A DNA stretch of 64,000 bases from Kiloniella laminariae DSM 19542 (GTDB lineage Bacteria > Pseudomonadota > Alphaproteobacteria > Kiloniellales > Kiloniellaceae), in assembly GCF_000374005.1 (NCBI RefSeq), contig NZ_KB893157.1, positions 189,950 to 253,949 on the forward strand, given 5' to 3'. Positions 54,625 to 63,428 of the stretch are shown in pieces (the first letter of the stretch is position 1; the number at the start of each line of letters is the position of its first letter). Below the pieces are notes generated by a model. That model saw only the letters and a list, made by a program, of their open reading frames with translations, ran no database searches and was not told where the DNA came from. The translations under genes were made by a program, and so were the position numbers.

Positions 54625-56118
54625 CTAGATCCTTGCCGTTACTGCCTTGACCCGACAGTAACTCCGCAGGGCTTCCAGCCCTTTCTCCCGTCCGAAACCT
54701 GAAAGTTTGTTGCCACCGAAGGGGACCTCTACCCCGCCTGCAAAGTATTCGTTGACGTAGAGCTGTCCTGCATCAATGTCCCGGGCGAGGCGCAGAGCTT
54801 TGCTGATGTCGCGGGTGTAGATACCTGCGGCAAGACCAAAGTTGGTGCCGTTGGCCAGCTCCAGCGCTTCGTCTGCTGAATCTACCACCTGTACCGAGAG
54901 CACGGGCCCGAAAATCTCCTGTTGAATTAGCCTATCATCCGGAGTGAGCTGATCTAGAATGGTTGGTTCAAAGAACCAGCCTTTGCCTGTTTCTGGGTCA
55001 TGAGTTTTGTTGCCGCCATGGGCAACCGTGATGCCGCGTTTTTTGGCATCGATAAGGAAGTCATCAACTTTTTTAAGATGCATTTCTGAGTTGATGGCCC
55101 CGATAGAAGGGTTGCGCAGGCCGTGTCCGAGAGTGAGATTTTTTGTTTTCTCTACAAGCTTTTCCAGAAGTTTTGTGTGAATAGTACGTTCGACAATCAG
55201 GCGGGAACCTGCAGAACAGATTTGTCCGGCATTGGAAAATATCGCCCAAAGCGTTCCTTCTGCGGCGGCGTCGATGTCGCAGTCTGAAAGAGCAATAACT
55301 GGTGATTTTCCGCCAAGTTCAAGAGTTACACTGGCAACATTGTTGGCCGCCGCTTTCATGACATTGATCCCGGTATCAACCGAGCCAGTAAAGGTAACAT
55401 GACGAACTTTTGGGTGCGAGACCAGTGGTGCCCCTGCGTTGGCGCCGGTGCCGTTGATGATGTTGAGAACACCGTCAGGAAAACCAGCCTGCTTGAAAAT
55501 TCCGGCAATCAACAGTGCGGTAAAAGGTGTGGTTTCAGCTGGTTTGACGACGGCGGTACAGCCGGCGGCAAGGGCAGGAGCTATTCCGCGGATCATGGTA
55601 GAGGTCGGATAGTTCCAGGGAATGATATGGGCCGTTACTCCGACAGGTTCGTGGAGAGAGAAAGAAAGATAATCTGGACCGAGGGGGAAGGTTTCACCCT
55701 CGAGTTTATCAGCGGCACCTGCGTAGTATTCAAGCAGACGTGCCGAGCTGTTGATATCTCCCTGGGCTTCAGCCAGGGTTTTTCCGGAATCGATTGTTTC
55801 TGTAACGGAAAGCAGATCGCTGTTTTGACGCAGAAGAGCCGCGGCCCGGTTCAGGAGACGGCTCCGTTCTGCGGGCAGGGTTTTTCGCCAGACTGTCCGA
55901 TAGGCTTTTTCAGAACTTTCGACCGCCCGGTTGACGTCTTCTTCTGTGGCACAGGAAAAACTGGCAAACGCCTGCGCAAGGCCGGGGTCGAAGGATTCCA
56001 TCTGTTCAGCTGTGCTGCCCGCACAGAATTTCCCGTCAATGAACAGACCTGTTGGCAGGTCAGAGAGACTGCCGAGCTTGAAATAATTCTGGATGAGTTG
56101 CTGCAGGTTGTCGGTCAT
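54625..56118 (-). CDS. NAD(P)-dependent aldehyde dehydrogenase, module 2
   Basis: 497 residues. Asn in IPWNYPTSTMIRGIAPALAAG, catalytic Glu in LELGGKSPVIAL and Cys in NAGQICSAGSRLIV. ATG 56118 has AAGGA at 9 bases; an upstream in-frame start at 56208 would overlap the preceding dehydratase gene and is unlikely. Downstream of the module-2 MR/MLE gene by 76 bases, same strand. Probable substrate is a semialdehyde from that pathway. Confidence 0.88.
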   Translation of the reverse strand: MTDNLQQLIQNYFKLGSLSDLPTGLFIDGKFCAGSTAEQMESFDPGLAQAFASFSCATEEDVNRAVESSEKAYRTVWRKTLPAERSRLLNRAAALLRQNSDLLSVTETIDSGKTLAEAQGDINSSARLLEYYAGAADKLEGETFPLGPDYLSFSLHEPVGVTAHIIPWNYPTSTMIRGIAPALAAGCTAVVKPAETTPFTALLIAGIFKQAGFPDGVLNIINGTGANAGAPLVSHPKVRHVTFTGSVDTGINVMKAAANNVASVTLELGGKSPVIALSDCDIDAAAEGTLWAIFSNAGQICSAGSRLIVERTIHTKLLEKLVEKTKNLTLGHGLRNPSIGAINSEMHLKKVDDFLIDAKKRGITVAHGGNKTHDPETGKGWFFEPTILDQLTPDDRLIQQEIFGPVLSVQVVDSADEALELANGTNFGLAAGIYTRDISKALRLARDIDAGQLYVNEYFAGGVEVPFGGNKLSGFGREKGLEALRSYCRVKAVTARI

Positions 56119-56194
56119 GACGCAGATTCCTTGTCGCCCTATGTTGGCGTTAATATGTTTGTCGTCTGAAGGGTTTGTTGAATCTTGATTTAGC

Positions 56195-57346
56195 TTAAAG
56201 GCCCGCACGCAGTTTCAGATCCGGGAAATCCTGTCCGACCCGGCTGATCTGATACTGCTGTCGTGCCAGCCAGTCAGGATTGAGTTCGATCCCCCAGCCG
56301 GGTGTGTCGGGGATCGCTAAATTGCCGTCTGTGATCTGGAAGCCGGGTGTGAAAATATCATTCTGCCAGGGATAGTAATCGAGTCCCTCAATCGAGAACT
56401 CGAGATATTTTCCCGGGTTCGATATTCCTCCCATCATGTGCAGGGAGAAGAGAGTCACAAGAGACAGGTTGGCGGCGTGCAGGGTAATGGGCATTCCAGC
56501 CTGTTTTGCCAGCTCGACAACCCGGAGCGTACGGGTGATGCCGCCCATATAACAGATGTCAGGCTGGGCGATGTCGACAATTTTTCCCCGGGTGATCTTC
56601 TGCCAGATCGGCAGATAGTTGTCCTGTTCGCCACCGCTGACATCGATATCCAGACTGTCGGTAACCTGCTTGGTCCATTCCAGTTCCCAATAGGGGCAGG
56701 GCTCTTCGAAATGGTTGATGCCATGTTCCTGGAGCAGTTTGCCAACCTCAATGGCGCGGGGAGGACTGTAGCTGCTGTTGGCATCAACCAGCAGTGTAAC
56801 GTCATCTCCGAGGCCTTTGCGGATGGTTGGGATGATGGCTTCTGTTCTGCCCGGCCATTGATCCTGATCGTGGCCGCATTCCTTGCCGATACGGAACTTA
56901 AAGGAGCTATAGCCGTGCAGGTCTTTCAGTTTCTGGAACCGGGCAAGTTCCTGTTCTGGGGTGATGTTGCGCTGCATGCTTGAGGCATAGGCGGGAAATG
57001 AAGCTGTTGTCCCTCCTAGCAGCTTGCAAACACTTTTGTTTTCGATCTTTCCCCGGATATCCCAAAGGGCAGTATCAACCCCGCAAAGCGCGCGGTAGAG
57101 ATAAGAGCAGGGGAATTTGTGTTCGCGTTCCAGAACTTCGTCCGTTGCGGCATCAAGGTCAGCAAGCGATAATGTTCCGAGATCCCGACCAAGCAACCAG
57201 GGCGCGACCTGTCGATGGACAACCTGTGCGGTGATGTCAGCGAGATAGGGCGCAACCTGACCCCAGCCTTCATGACCTTCGTCGGTTCTGACGCGAACGA
57301 TGGAGACAAATTCATTGGTGAAAGTTTCGATACTTTCAATTTTCAT
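56195..57346 (-). CDS. Enolase-superfamily (MR/MLE) enzyme with canonical active site, module 2
   Basis: 383 residues. Canonical residues are in place: Lys150 with Arg152 in FKFRIGKE, metal ligands Asp188 (LVDANSS, with Asn190), Glu214/215 (FEEPCPYWE) and Glu240 (SGGEQDN), Asp263 (QPDICYMGGI) and His290 (LHAANLS). A mandelate-racemase-type acid-sugar dehydratase or racemase. Only 24-25% or so of blocks look shared with the module-1 enzyme by eye, so they are not recent duplicates. Divergent from the second LysR gene. Confidence 0.87.
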   Translation of the reverse strand: MKIESIETFTNEFVSIVRVRTDEGHEGWGQVAPYLADITAQVVHRQVAPWLLGRDLGTLSLADLDAATDEVLEREHKFPCSYLYRALCGVDTALWDIRGKIENKSVCKLLGGTTASFPAYASSMQRNITPEQELARFQKLKDLHGYSSFKFRIGKECGHDQDQWPGRTEAIIPTIRKGLGDDVTLLVDANSSYSPPRAIEVGKLLQEHGINHFEEPCPYWELEWTKQVTDSLDIDVSGGEQDNYLPIWQKITRGKIVDIAQPDICYMGGITRTLRVVELAKQAGMPITLHAANLSLVTLFSLHMMGGISNPGKYLEFSIEGLDYYPWQNDIFTPGFQITDGNLAIPDTPGWGIELNPDWLARQQYQISRVGQDFPDLKLRAGL

Positions 57347-57514
57347 CTTCTATCTGCCTTCGCCTGCAACGGGATGAGCTGGCCACCGGAATGCGGGGGA
57401 GCTTCAGTTTAAATCCCTGAATCACACTGTTCAATCAGGCCATAATTTATCAACCTTGACCAAAAAACAAACGAAGTATTATTCTAGTAAGGCCTAAATT
57501 AATTTTTGGATCTA

Positions 57515-58396
57515 ATGATGTCTTACCAACTGCCTCCTCTGATCTGGCTTCGGGCTTTTGAAGCTGCGGCCCGTCGTACCAGTTTTACGGCTGCGGCAGA
57601 GGAGCTGCAATTAACCCAGGCGGCAATCAGTTATCAGGTGCGGTCCCTGGAAAAACACCTTGGTTTTCCCCTGTTCGAACGCTTGCCGCGCAGTTTGCGC
57701 CTGACGGATATGGGCAAGGCCTATCTCCCCGCTGTGCGCAAGGCATTTGACGAGTTATCGGCAACAACCGTGGGTCTGTTCGGCCCCAAGCGCGACAAAT
57801 CAGTAACAATTCGGGCAACCATATCTTTTGCGGTGTTGTGGTTGGGGCCTCGGTTGAAAAATTTTCGCCAAAAATACCCCGAGGTAAACATCCGGCTTTG
57901 CACCTCGATCTGGGCTGAAGGATCAAGTGAAGACGAAATGGATCTGGAGGTGCGGTTTGGAGACGGGCACTGGAATGATTTCAATGTGGAATTACTCTGT
58001 CATGACAAGATAATCCCGGTCTGTTCGCCTCTGTTTGAGGAGAAACTGGAGCCACAGTCAGAAAACCTTCTGCACATTATGGGAAGCGAAGATGTCTGGA
58101 AACGCTGGTTTGAATCTCATGGTCCGGGAGAGTATGACACCGTGAAAGGCGTTCGGGTTGATAACTCTCTGACCGCCCTGGAAATGGCGGCTACCGGATC
58201 TGGTTTTACGGCTGTTCAAAAATGTTTTGCCGAGCCCTACCTTGAAAACGGGCGTTTGATCCGTCCAAGCAAACATGAGCTGCCCGCTTTACAGTCCCAC
58301 TATCTGCTGATGCCGGAGAGCCAGTCTCGCCCCAAACCGGAAGTTATCTGGTTTCGTGACTGGCTCTGGGCTGAAGCCAAGGCGTACTTTAGATAA
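57515..58396 (+). CDS. GcvA-like LysR-family regulator, module 2
   Basis: 293 residues. LPPLIWLRAFEAAARRTSFTAAAEELQLTQAAISYQVRSLE is the winged helix; the effector domain includes VRFGDGHWNDFNVELL. Paralogous to the module-1 regulator in layout. Divergent from the canonical MR/MLE gene with about 170 bases between, so it likely controls that dehydratase-ALDH unit. ATG 57515 or 57518 are both possible; no strong ribosome site. Confidence 0.88.
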   Translation: MMSYQLPPLIWLRAFEAAARRTSFTAAAEELQLTQAAISYQVRSLEKHLGFPLFERLPRSLRLTDMGKAYLPAVRKAFDELSATTVGLFGPKRDKSVTIRATISFAVLWLGPRLKNFRQKYPEVNIRLCTSIWAEGSSEDEMDLEVRFGDGHWNDFNVELLCHDKIIPVCSPLFEEKLEPQSENLLHIMGSEDVWKRWFESHGPGEYDTVKGVRVDNSLTALEMAATGSGFTAVQKCFAEPYLENGRLIRPSKHELPALQSHYLLMPESQSRPKPEVIWFRDWLWAEAKAYFR

Positions 58397-58426
58397 GATA
58401 AAACGCGACAGCTTTACAGGCGTTGC

Positions 58427-58990
58427 TCAGTGGGTTCCGGGCTTGAGGAGTTTCTCAATAGCCTGGATAACTTTTGGGGCGTTTGGAGCGGTGACGGTGC
58501 TGAACCAGTCAACCAGTTTGCCATCCGGCCCGATAAGATATTTGTGGAAGTTCCATTTGGGGGCCGCAACCATACCCAGTTCCTGTCGAGCCCACTTGTA
58601 GAAGGGGTGCGCATCAGCACCTTTGACATGCTCTTTTTCGGTGATGGGGAAATCAATGCCGTACTGCATCTGGCAGAACTGTTTTATATCGTCCTTGCTG
58701 CCGGGTTCCTGCGCGCCAAAATCGTTGGAAGGGACGGCAAGGACAACCAGTCCTTTTTCGCCGTAACTGTCCCAAATCTTCTGCAGATCGGCGTATTGTT
58801 TGGTAAAGCCGCAAAAAGAGGCCGTGTTGACCAGCAAGATTGCTTTGCCCTTGTAATCAGCAAGATTGATGCTGCCGCCCTCAATCGATGCAAAAGAGAA
58901 ATCGTGCGCTGATGAAAGCTGGGATGCTGCAGCACCAGTTGCAAATAACCCCATGACCAAATTTATCACAATAATCAAATTCCTGAACAT
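58427..58990 (-). CDS. Exported glutathione peroxidase-like protein
   Basis: 187 residues. A hydrophobic signal peptide (NLIIVINLVMGLFATGAAAS) precedes the peroxidase domain, suggesting a periplasmic form. Peroxidatic Cys60 is in LLVNTASFCGFTKQY; the Gln of the tetrad is in SNDFGAQEPG and the Trp/Asn in APKWNFHKYLI. Most bacterial Cys-type family members use thioredoxin rather than glutathione; in the periplasm the reductant is unclear. ATG 58990 is chosen because it gives the signal peptide. Confidence 0.88.
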   Translation of the reverse strand: MFRNLIIVINLVMGLFATGAAASQLSSAHDFSFASIEGGSINLADYKGKAILLVNTASFCGFTKQYADLQKIWDSYGEKGLVVLAVPSNDFGAQEPGSKDDIKQFCQMQYGIDFPITEKEHVKGADAHPFYKWARQELGMVAAPKWNFHKYLIGPDGKLVDWFSTVTAPNAPKVIQAIEKLLKPGTH

Positions 58991-59062
58991 CGGGGTCTCG
59001 TTTCTGCTCTTGATGCTTTCTTCAGCTTTTACGCCAGAAAGACTATAGCGGATCACTATACC

Positions 59063-59941
59063 CTATTTATAAGCCTTCGAGACGGTAATCAGCCCCATGC
59101 CTGCCAAGACAATCAGTCCTGCAAAAGCCATATGCAGGGTGAAGGGTTCATCAAATACCATAACGGTGGCGAATACGGCAATAACCGGCACACTCAATGT
59201 CAGGGGGGCAAGGAAAGAAATCGGATGCCGACGCAGCATCCACGCCCAGGAGCCATGACCGATGATGCTGGAGGCAATTGCGGCATAGGTAACCCCAAGC
59301 CAACCGTTGAGACTGGCGGCTTCCATCGAGACCATGATGTTGGGTTCAAGCAGAAAGGCGAGGGCCAGAGAGAAGGGAATTCCCAGAGCAGAACTCCAGC
59401 AGATGATTGCAAGGGGGGAAATCAGGGTCTTGCCCCTGATCAGAATGGTATAGAAGCCCATGCAGAAGGCAGAGGCCAAGCCAGCAAGCAAGGCGTCCAT
59501 ACTGTCAAAAAAAGTTGGCTCATAAAAGAGTATAACCACACCGATAAAACCGAGGGTCAGGCCGGAAATTCTTTTGATACCGGGGATGTCCCTGAAAAAT
59601 ATCCAGGCAAGCAGCACCGAGAAAGCAGGGCCAAGTTGTATGATCACCGAGATCGCGCCAACACTGGCCGTATGCTGGATCGACCAGAAGAGCAAACCAA
59701 AATGGCCAGGAATAAGCACCAGGCTTATGGTCAACAGCGAGCGGAATTGCCCTTTGGGATATCTCACAAAAGGGGCAAGCAGAAGAAAGATAATTGAAAA
59801 GCGAATCGCAAGTGCTGTCCAGACCGGGAATTCACTGACCCCTACCTTGATGGCGATATAGTTCAGGCCCCAGAGCAGGAATACGATTCCGAGGATGCTG
59901 TAATCCCGGAGGCTTACCGGGTGGTCCTGATTTTGAGTCAT
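59063..59941 (-). CDS. DMT-superfamily transporter (EamA type)
   Basis: 292 residues with ten predicted helices in two EamA repeats (GIVFLLWGLNYIAIKVGV opens the first). Downstream of the Lrp-type regulator by 128 bases, same strand; Lrp plus EamA pairs are common for amino-acid exporters. ATG 59941 fits the usual short N-terminus; GTG 59971 is an alternative. A second DMT gene lies at 14.9 kb but is not a close copy. Confidence 0.86.
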   Translation of the reverse strand: MTQNQDHPVSLRDYSILGIVFLLWGLNYIAIKVGVSEFPVWTALAIRFSIIFLLLAPFVRYPKGQFRSLLTISLVLIPGHFGLLFWSIQHTASVGAISVIIQLGPAFSVLLAWIFFRDIPGIKRISGLTLGFIGVVILFYEPTFFDSMDALLAGLASAFCMGFYTILIRGKTLISPLAIICWSSALGIPFSLALAFLLEPNIMVSMEAASLNGWLGVTYAAIASSIIGHGSWAWMLRRHPISFLAPLTLSVPVIAVFATVMVFDEPFTLHMAFAGLIVLAGMGLITVSKAYK

Positions 59942-60069
59942 TGAATTTTCTATGTAATGGGAGGATGCCACGCTCTACTGGCTTGCCTGAGGGGGCTATA
60001 CGACAGGTTTTTTATGCGACTTACCAGCCTGTTTTGTATTCTCTGGGTATTTTTCTGAAGAGGAGGAGG

Positions 60070-60567
60070 TTAATCCGGCCTTTTTTCCCTTTTGTAAAGT
60101 TGCTGGAGCGGAAGCCGGGTTGTGTCGACAAAACGGGTCAGGGCTGTGGAAGAACTGATCTCTTGTACGCCTTCGATCTGGGAAAGCTCCTGCCAGAAAA
60201 AACGTTCGTATTCTTCTATATTGCCAACCACAATTTTGAGCAGGAAATCGACACTGCCCATGAGGGTGTGACACTCGATCACCTGGGGGCATTTTCGAAC
60301 GGCCTCGACAAAGTCGGGCAAGGCGCCTTTGACGTGGTGGTGCATCTTCACCTGAGCGAAAACCGTAACACCCAGACCGATTTTTTTCTGGTCAAGAATG
60401 GCGACGCGTTCCTTGATCACGCCATTATCGAGCAGGCGCTGGATGCGCCGCCAGCAAACCGATTTCGAGGAGCCCAGCTGTTCAGCAAGTTCTGTCACCG
60501 GGATTGTAACATCCTTTTGTAGGGCTTCGAGGATACGTATGTCGAGATCATCAAGAATATCGGTCAT
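60070..60567 (-). CDS. Lrp/AsnC-family transcriptional regulator
   Basis: 165 residues. N-terminal helix-turn-helix (LDDLDIRILEALQKDVTIPVTELAEQLGSSKSVCWRRIQRL) and C-terminal RAM/ACT-like domain (VTVFAQVKMHHHVKGALPDFVEAV, CHTLMGSVDFLLKIVV). Responds to an amino acid and probably governs the downstream DMT transporter. Confidence 0.9.
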   Translation of the reverse strand: MTDILDDLDIRILEALQKDVTIPVTELAEQLGSSKSVCWRRIQRLLDNGVIKERVAILDQKKIGLGVTVFAQVKMHHHVKGALPDFVEAVRKCPQVIECHTLMGSVDFLLKIVVGNIEEYERFFWQELSQIEGVQEISSSTALTRFVDTTRLPLQQLYKREKRPD

Positions 60568-60736
60568 ATTTCCCGTATTTTATGTTTCATTCGGAATTTT
60601 GATCCTCTTTGTATCATCTTTTTCTGGACTTAGGGAAGATTTACCGTCTGCGATAGGGGATACTGTCTATCAGGGGGAGGCGCCCTTGCTGTGTTTTTGA
60701 ACAGCTGTGTATTGAATGCCTTTGTGGAGAATGGCT

Positions 60737-61066
60737 GTGAGAAATAATCCGGTTGCGACCTATCAGATCCTTGCCGAGAGCGAGCCGGGAACCTTGCCTC
60801 GTATTCTTGAATTTTTTGCCTTGAACAGCTCTGTGCCGTTTTCTGTGTCAGCTGTACGTGCCGGAGAAGAGGTCCAGAAAATTGTTATCGAAACGGATGA
60901 TCTGACAGAACAGCGTGCCCGGATCATTGAAGCAAAACTGGCGGCTGTCTTTACGGTACATACAGCCAGCTGCAGCTTTGATGAGCAGAAGGATACGCAT
61001 TTTGTTGAAGTCCTCCATGATATCAAAGCCGCAGCAAGCCAGAATAGTGTAGCTCTTTTCGGATGA
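60737..61066 (+). CDS. Small ACT-domain-like protein of unknown function
   Basis: About 109 residues. ATYQILAESEPGTLPRILEFFALNSSVPFSVSAVRAGEEVQKIVIETDD has the beta-alpha-beta pattern and the ESEPGTLPR turn of ACT domains such as IlvH, which bind small amino acids. No other domain. GTG 60737 is supported by GGAG at 7 bases; ATG 60731 and 60716 are in frame. Converges on the amine-dehydrogenase-like gene with 3 bases between. The function is not known. Confidence 0.6.
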   Translation: MRNNPVATYQILAESEPGTLPRILEFFALNSSVPFSVSAVRAGEEVQKIVIETDDLTEQRARIIEAKLAAVFTVHTASCSFDEQKDTHFVEVLHDIKAAASQNSVALFG

Positions 61067-61069
61067 TCG

Positions 61070-63136
61070 CTAACTTATAAGCCCGGGCCGCTCTCCTTCG
61101 AACAGGGCAGCATCCCAGCTTTCTCCTTCAAAACAACGGGCGGCCAGATGACCGTAATAAACGGCCGAGGCGAGGGAGCCCGGTGCATAGGCATCGCCGA
61201 TGACTTCCAGTGTTTTGATCCCTGCCGCAGCAAGTGCGGCGGGTTTGTTTTTCAGGCTGTGATACAAGGCATCATTGGCATCGCGGGCGGTGACCAACAG
61301 CAAAGCATCAGCAGAAATAGTGCGTGTCTGACCCGTGTAACCACAGGCCAGCTCGACAGACCCTGCCGTTACCGTTTCGACGCTATGGCTGGTGATGATT
61401 TGTACGCCTAGGTTCATCAGGCGTGACTGGATTTTTTCCTGTTCCAGCGTAAATTCGGTCCAGGCAGAAACCTTTACATCCGGTGTAACCAAGGTCACCT
61501 GCTGGCCTTCTGTGACCAGTTTTTCAGCAAGAACCCCGCCCATATAGTAATGGTCATCATCAAAGATCACGACCTTTCCTGCGGGGCTATTCCCGTCAAG
61601 CAGATCATCCGGTGTGAAGACAGGAAGTAGATCCAGGCCGGACAAGGGTTTGTGGTGGTGTCGTCCTGTGCCATCTCTACGCCAACGAGAGCCGGTGGCG
61701 AGCAGGATATGTTTAAAGCCAAACTCGAGCAGGGCTGCTTCATCCAGTTCGCTGTCGAGATAAATCTCCACGTTGCTCTTTTGCTGCAGCAGGTTGCTGC
61801 GGTAATCCCTGACACGGGCATAGCTGGAAAGACCAGGCAGTCTGCTTTCTCTGGTCGAGCGCCCGCCCAGTTCTGTTCCGGCTTCGGCAAGGGTAACCTG
61901 ATATCCCCGATTTGCCAGTTGCAGGGCACACTCAAGACCTGAGGGGCCGCTGCCGACCACAAGGACAGCGTCGTCAGACTGTTTCGGGGCGATTTTTTCC
62001 GGGTGCCACTTGCGCCGCCATTCTTCGCCCATGGTTGGGTTCTGGGTACAGCGGATCGGAACACAGAGATTATCGCCGGTCACACAGATGTTGCAGCCGA
62101 TACATTCGCGGATTTCATCAACACGGCCCTCGGCGATCTTGTTGGGCAGGAAGGGATCGGCAATGGAGGGCCGGGCGGCACCGATCAGATCGAGAACACC
62201 TCGTTTGATTTGGGAAACCATTGCATCGGGCGAGGTAAAGCGCCCGACACCGACCACGGGTTTACTGGTCAGGGACTTCACAAAAGCCGTATATTTTTCC
62301 TGATAGCCTTCGATGGGTTCAAAACGCGCAGTCGAGGAATCGTTGGTCCAGCCGCTGATGTTGACATCCCAGAGGTCGGGGTGCTCTGCCAGCATACCTA
62401 CAACGTCCCTTGCTTCACCTTCTGAAGTCATACCATCTTTGCCCAGCAATTCATCCACAGCAAAGCGGAAGGCGATGGCGCAACGATCACCTACGGCTTC
62501 TTTTGTTTCTTCAAGAATCTCCCGTGTCAGACGAACCCGGTTTTCCAGAGATCCGCCATAGGTATCACTGCGCTGATTGTATCGGGGCAACATGAAGTGC
62601 ATCAGCGTGGTCATACAGTGCCCGGCATAGACGTAGACGATGTCGTAACCAGCTTCGCGGGCATTAAGGGCAGCCTGACGGTACCATTTGCGCAGATTCT
62701 TGATGTCGGTTAGATCCATGGCCCGGGCGTGCACAGGATCATAGGCACTTACCGGCATGGCCGAGGGAGCCATCGGCGGAAGGCGAGATGTGCGGTTGGG
62801 TGCGTGAAAGCCATTGTGAACAAGCTCAACCCCGGCAAGGGAGCCGTGCTGGTGTACAGCTTCGGTCATAAGGCGATGGGCAGGGATATCGCGTTGATCC
62901 CACAGGCGGCCTTCAATATAGGGAGAAATTTCCGATGAGGGATGAATTTCTACTTCTTCGGTACAGACAGCACCCCACCCGCCTTCCGCTTTCATGCCGC
63001 GCATGGCGGCGAGGCTCTTGGGGCGGGCGTAGCCCAGGCCATTGCAGTGCGGCACCTGATAGAAGCGATTTTTTATAGTAACAGGGCCGATTTGCAGCGG
63101 TTCAAAAAGAATATCGTATCTGGGATCGCGGGGCAT
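61070..63136 (-). CDS. Amine-dehydrogenase-type flavoprotein (TMADH/DMADH/histamine dehydrogenase family)
   Basis: 688 residues: an Old-Yellow-Enzyme-type FMN barrel (1-340), a 4Fe-4S segment and an FAD/NAD-like domain. Cys31 in YQVPHCNGLGY matches the 6-S-cysteinyl-FMN cysteine of trimethylamine dehydrogenase. CIGCNICVTGDNLCVPIRC has the C-x2-C-x2-C-x11-C cluster spacing. VLVVGSGPSGLECALQLANRGYQVTLAE is the dinucleotide motif. The aromatic Tyr at the TMADH substrate bowl (near residue 60) is not conserved (TEEVEI), so trimethylamine is unlikely. Another secondary or N-methylated amine is plausible. Confidence 0.88.
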   Translation of the reverse strand: MPRDPRYDILFEPLQIGPVTIKNRFYQVPHCNGLGYARPKSLAAMRGMKAEGGWGAVCTEEVEIHPSSEISPYIEGRLWDQRDIPAHRLMTEAVHQHGSLAGVELVHNGFHAPNRTSRLPPMAPSAMPVSAYDPVHARAMDLTDIKNLRKWYRQAALNAREAGYDIVYVYAGHCMTTLMHFMLPRYNQRSDTYGGSLENRVRLTREILEETKEAVGDRCAIAFRFAVDELLGKDGMTSEGEARDVVGMLAEHPDLWDVNISGWTNDSSTARFEPIEGYQEKYTAFVKSLTSKPVVGVGRFTSPDAMVSQIKRGVLDLIGAARPSIADPFLPNKIAEGRVDEIRECIGCNICVTGDNLCVPIRCTQNPTMGEEWRRKWHPEKIAPKQSDDAVLVVGSGPSGLECALQLANRGYQVTLAEAGTELGGRSTRESRLPGLSSYARVRDYRSNLLQQKSNVEIYLDSELDEAALLEFGFKHILLATGSRWRRDGTGRHHHKPLSGLDLLPVFTPDDLLDGNSPAGKVVIFDDDHYYMGGVLAEKLVTEGQQVTLVTPDVKVSAWTEFTLEQEKIQSRLMNLGVQIITSHSVETVTAGSVELACGYTGQTRTISADALLLVTARDANDALYHSLKNKPAALAAAGIKTLEVIGDAYAPGSLASAVYYGHLAARCFEGESWDAALFEGERPGLIS

Positions 63137-63428
63137 TTTGTACTTTCTTAAGTCTCAGGCTGACAGTTCGTTCCCGGGTTTTTTTACGGATTTCCTGGGA
63201 ATTTTTATGAATGATGTCAGATCCTGACCCGGGCAACCAACCAGAATTTCTTATCAGCCTTTTGTTGTGCTTATGGCATCGTGTAAAAAATATCACTTGG
63301 GATAAGGGCGCTGGAAAAAAGCTGAAGATATCGAGGAATATTTAGATTACGTCATAAAAAATTCACACATAATCTTTATATTTCCGGAATTATGGAATTA
63401 TAAGCAAGGCATTTAGGAGATGAAGCCA
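63137..63428. other. Upstream region of the GAPDH gene
   Basis: A/T-rich divergent region between the flavoprotein and GAPDH genes. It contains TTCC-GGAATTAT-GGAA (63382-63397), a possible operator dyad. No gene recognised. Confidence 0.45.

Noticed and set aside
55399-56169. 256-codon plus-strand open frame
   Set aside because: Antisense to the second aldehyde dehydrogenase; composition typical of a shadow frame.
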